Source of the DNA: Alphaproteobacteria bacterium
GTDB taxonomy: Bacteria > Pseudomonadota > Alphaproteobacteria > Thalassobaculales > Thalassobaculaceae
Length of the DNA stretch: 64,000 nt
Assembly: GCA_022822665.1 (NCBI GenBank)
Contig: JAJEAR010000058.1
Location: 1-64,000 of the forward strand
Direction: 5' to 3'
Shown here: positions 61,693 to 64,000 of the stretch, piece after piece
How the letters are laid out: the number at the start of each line of letters is the position of its first letter
Numbering within the stretch: the stretch's first letter is position 1
Made by a program: the position numbers and the translations under genes
The notes under the pieces: model-generated
Seen by the model: the letters and a program-made list of their open reading frames with translations, nothing else
What the model was told of the DNA's origin: nothing
The model's database searches: none

Positions 61693-61721
61693 TTGCTAAC
61701 AATTGCCAGCGCAATCATATT
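61693..61721 (+). promoter_or_regulatory. palindromic operator overlapping the candidate marR promoter
   Basis: GCTAACAATTGCCAGC at 61695-61710 is an imperfect inverted repeat (GCTnnCAATTGnnAGC, six of eight positions matching), of MarR-operator size. TTGCTA at 61693-61698 and CATATT at 61716-61721 with a 17-base spacer read as -35 and -10 hexamers; the palindrome covers the -35 and spacer. A start point at about 61728-61729 would fall on the marR start codon, which lacks an upstream ribosome binding site, so the transcript may be leaderless. The site also lies in the divergent region with the aldo/keto reductase. Confidence 0.5.
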
Positions 61722-61728
61722 GGCCGCC

Positions 61729-62217
61729 ATGGAACGCGAGGATCTCGAGCGGAACTTCGGCTTTCTGCTGCATGACGTGGCACGGCTCATGCGCACCGTG
61801 TTCGACCGTCGTGGCCGTGAACTCGGCCTGACGCGGTCGCAGTGGTGGGTGTTGACCATGCTGTACGCGCGCGAGGGTGTCACCCAGTCGGAACTCGCCG
61901 ACTACCTCGAGTGGGAAAAGCCATCGCTGGGTCGCCTGCTCGACCGGCTCCAGGAGAAGGGGTGGGTGGAACGCCGGCAGGATCCGGTTGATCGACGCGT
62001 CAATCGACTGTACCTCACCGAGACCGTCCAGAGCCTGATGCGGGCGCTGCGCAGCACCGCCGCCGGAGTCCGGCGCGACGCGCTGGGCGATCTGGACGAG
62101 GCAGAACGCGAGCGGTTCGTCAACACGCTGATCCGGATCAGGACCAACCTGCTTGGTCTCGACGACATCGGTCCGGATACCCAGGAACGCAGAATCGCAC
62201 TCGGCACGGACGACTGA
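61729..62217 (+). CDS. MarR family transcriptional regulator
   Basis: A 162-residue winged-helix regulator. LTRSQWWVLTMLYAREGVTQSELADYLEWEKPSLGRLLDRLQEKGWVERRQDPVDRRVNRLYLTE gives the complete HTH-wing. MarR/EmrR proteins repress efflux operons and are released by phenolic or other ligands. The start is ATG 61729, without a Shine-Dalgarno sequence. An EmrA-like gene begins eight bases after its stop, and the likely operator lies directly upstream, so autoregulation of the marR-emrA unit is plausible. Confidence 0.92.
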   Translation: MEREDLERNFGFLLHDVARLMRTVFDRRGRELGLTRSQWWVLTMLYAREGVTQSELADYLEWEKPSLGRLLDRLQEKGWVERRQDPVDRRVNRLYLTETVQSLMRALRSTAAGVRRDALGDLDEAERERFVNTLIRIRTNLLGLDDIGPDTQERRIALGTDD

Positions 62218-62225
62218 GGCTCGAC

Positions 62226-63326
62226 ATGAGTGAAGACGACACCAGATCCGTTGGCCAGCCGCCGGTGCGGACACGCCGCAGGTGGGGCCGGACGGTGCTG
62301 CGCCTGTTCCTGCTCGTTGCCATTCCGGCAGTCGCGGTGGTCGGCGGCGGTGCCTGGTACGCCTCGACCGGGCGGTACGTCACCACGGAAAACGCGTATG
62401 TGAAGGCGCACGTGATCGCGGTCAGTCCCGACGTGGACGGGCGGGTCACCAGCGTTCTGGTCGAGGAGAACCAGCGGGTGAACGCCGGCGACCTGCTGTT
62501 CACGCTCGACCAGACGCCGCACCTTATGCTCGTGCGCCGTGCCGAGGCCCGGCGCGAGAACGCCCGCCACAGCATCGAGGCCATGCGCGCCGAGTTCCAC
62601 CAGATCAGGGCGGAGACCCTGGAGGCCGAATCGGCGGTGGACTTCTACCGCAAGGAGGCACAGCGCCAGCGCGAGCTTGCGCGCAAGGCGGTCACTACCC
62701 GCTCGCGGCTGGAGGAGGCGGAACACAACCTGCGGGCCGCCAACCGGCGCGTCGCCACGCTGAACCAGAAGATCCAGACCGTGCTCGCCCGCCTCGGCGG
62801 CAACCCGTCGCTGGCAGCCGAGCTTCACCCCGACTTTCTCGCCGCCGAGACCGAGATCTCGATGGCGCGCATGAACCTCAGCTACACCGAGGTTCGCGCT
62901 CCGATCGACGGCGTGGTCACCCGGCTGCGGCTGGAACCGGGCGAGTGGGTGGAAGAAGGGCAGCCGGCCTTCGGCCTGATCGCGGTCGACCGGACCTGGA
63001 TCGAGGCCAACCTGAAGGAAACCCAGCTGACACACGTCAAGGAGGGCCAGACCGTCGAGGTGGAGGTCGACGCCTACCCCGACGTCGTCTGGCTGGCCAG
63101 GGTGGCCAGCATCAGCCCGGCCACCGGCGCCGAGTTCTCGGTCCTGCCGCCGCAGAACGCGTCGGGCAACTGGGTCAAGGTGGTCCAGCGCCTGCCGGTC
63201 AGGATCGAACTCGAGCACCGATCCGACCACCCGCCGCTGCGCGCGGGCATGACCGCCACCGTGACCATCGACACCAAGTTCAAGCGCGAGCTCTGGAACT
63301 CGGTCAAGCGCGCCGTCGCCGGCTGA
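62226..63326 (+). CDS. HlyD/EmrA-family membrane fusion protein
   Basis: A 366-residue periplasmic adaptor of tripartite efflux systems. One N-terminal membrane helix (about 24-46), a barrel-sandwich/lipoyl half-motif (STGRYVTTENAYVKAHVIAVSPDVDGRVTSVLVEENQRVNAGDLLFTLD), a coiled-coil hairpin (about 95-190) and the second half with APIDGVVTRLRLEPGEWVEEGQP. The expected EmrB-like MFS pump is not next to it: the next gene is on the opposite strand and encodes an ABC ATPase. GC-rich and typical codon use, so it does not look recently acquired. Confidence 0.9.
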   Translation: MSEDDTRSVGQPPVRTRRRWGRTVLRLFLLVAIPAVAVVGGGAWYASTGRYVTTENAYVKAHVIAVSPDVDGRVTSVLVEENQRVNAGDLLFTLDQTPHLMLVRRAEARRENARHSIEAMRAEFHQIRAETLEAESAVDFYRKEAQRQRELARKAVTTRSRLEEAEHNLRAANRRVATLNQKIQTVLARLGGNPSLAAELHPDFLAAETEISMARMNLSYTEVRAPIDGVVTRLRLEPGEWVEEGQPAFGLIAVDRTWIEANLKETQLTHVKEGQTVEVEVDAYPDVVWLARVASISPATGAEFSVLPPQNASGNWVKVVQRLPVRIELEHRSDHPPLRAGMTATVTIDTKFKRELWNSVKRAVAG

Positions 63327-63431
63327 CCACGCCCGCCGGCAGCGTACCGGGCTCAACCGACCGGCCCGGAAACCCGGCGACCGAACGAGCCCCGGTCGGC
63401 GACCGCGTTCACCGCACCGGGGTTTCGGGCT

Positions 63432-64000
63432 TCAGGAGGCGGCAGGGACGATGATGCAGTCCTCGGGCCGGAAGATCAGGCCGATCGGCCTGCCGGCCTG
63501 CTCCAGGGGTTGTCCCAGGTACTGTTGGGTGACGGTGATGTGCCGGCCGCCCGCGAGCTCGATGACCATGTGGATGACGGCACCCAGGTGCGCCATGTCG
63601 CGCACCGTGCCCTGCAGCCGGTTGACCGGCCCGGTCGCGGCGCCGTCCACTGCCTCAATGCCGATTCTCTCCGGACGGATGCAGATCTCGTACGCGTCCG
63701 GATCGTCGATCGGCCCGTCCGGGAGAGGCACCAGGAACCGGTGTCCGTCACCGGTGACGAATTCCCGAACGCTGCCGGCCACCTCGGCTCCGAGCCGGCC
63801 GGAAAACCAGTTGGAGCGTCCGATGAACTCCGCCACGAACCTGGTCTTCGGGTCGGCATAGATTTCGGTCGGCCGGCCCTGCTGCATGATCCGCCCTTCA
63901 CTCATGACAATGACCTGGTCCCCCAGGCTCATCGCCTCTTCCTGGTCGTGTGTCACGACGATGGTCGTGGCCCCGACGGCCGACAGGATCTCCTTGAGCT
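63432..64000 (-). CDS. ABC transporter ATP-binding protein, C-terminal part (partial)
   Basis: The frame is open to the right window edge, so the Walker A and signature motifs lie outside the window. Visible is IVVTHDQEEAMSLGDQVIVMSEGRI with the switch His, QQGRPTEIYADPKTRFVAEFIGRSNWF, and a C-terminal TOBE-type domain (residues about 60 onward of the visible part, ending IIFRPEDCIIVPAAS). This is the polyamine/spermidine-like or iron-type importer class (PotA/UgpC-like). The substrate cannot be determined without the permease and receptor genes further right. Confidence 0.85.
   Translation of the reverse strand, partial: LKEILSAVGATTIVVTHDQEEAMSLGDQVIVMSEGRIMQQGRPTEIYADPKTRFVAEFIGRSNWFSGRLGAEVAGSVREFVTGDGHRFLVPLPDGPIDDPDAYEICIRPERIGIEAVDGAATGPVNRLQGTVRDMAHLGAVIHMVIELAGGRHITVTQQYLGQPLEQAGRPIGLIFRPEDCIIVPAAS

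Noticed and set aside
1..64000. CRISPR array, rRNA, tRNA or tmRNA genes
   Set aside because: No repeated 25-40 base units with spacers, and no T-arm or anticodon arm pattern was found on reading both strands.

Overview
The window is a 64-kb piece of a high-G+C (roughly two thirds G+C by eye) Gram-negative chromosome. The block 22-36 kb (pepA-holC, lptF-lptG-lptD-surA-pdxA-ksgA, and on the opposite strand acpP-fabF-mltG-yicC-gmk) has an order typical of Alphaproteobacteria. TAXI-type TRAP transport, CoA-ester enzymes and a moxR/DUF58/DUF4159 operon fit the same class. I cannot name the genus from the sequence alone. No rRNA, tRNA, CRISPR array, prophage or intact insertion sequence was seen.

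Layout. 1-1.7 kb: the 3' end of an unknown gene and an AmpG-like permease. 1.8-12.5 kb (+): a probable catabolic locus made of a TAXI receptor, fused TRAP permease, class II aldolase, SDR dehydrogenase, hydantoinase/oxoprolinase A and B and an M20 peptidase; a wrecked higBA toxin-antitoxin pair is joined in frame to the aldolase. 12.6-15.4 kb (+): S4 RNA-binding protein, MFS exporter, PLP-dependent deaminase/desulfhydrase. 15.8-22 kb: detoxification and redox genes (2-hydroxyacid dehydrogenase, two divergent glutathione-transferase-like genes, epoxide hydrolase, aldo/keto reductase) around an 840-base stretch with little coding signal. 22-36 kb: the housekeeping block for outer-membrane biogenesis, vitamin B6, ribosome maturation, nucleotide and fatty-acid synthesis. 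36-41 kb: FAD amine/amino-acid oxidase, acetamidase/formamidase, a TnpB remnant with its middle deleted, and a gamma-glutamyltransferase family enzyme. 41-48 kb (-): a four-gene moxR-DUF58-DUF4159-membrane protein operon. 48-51 kb: DUF1285, NUDIX CoA pyrophosphatase, CCA-adding enzyme, FMN-binding oxidase-like protein. 51-59 kb: a second catabolic locus (PhyH dioxygenase, CitE-like lyase, MaoC hydratase, Fe-S reductase subunit, amidase, HpaI-type aldolase, APH-type kinase). 58.6-64 kb: serine acetyltransferase, ArsP-type permease, aldo/keto reductase, a MarR regulator with a visible operator, an EmrA-like adaptor without EmrB, and the C-terminal part of an ABC transporter ATPase.

The genome is compact: many start/stop overlaps of 1-8 bases suggest translational coupling, and several convergent pairs overlap or nearly touch (ksgA/gmk by 84 bases). 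The least ordinary features are the stop-codon-loss chain higB-higA-aldolase, the internally deleted TnpB, a palindromic operator over the apparently leaderless marR promoter, and a CCA-adding enzyme with Glu in place of the first catalytic Asp. I found no convincing undescribed multi-gene system; the two catabolic loci are the best places to look for unassigned chemistry.
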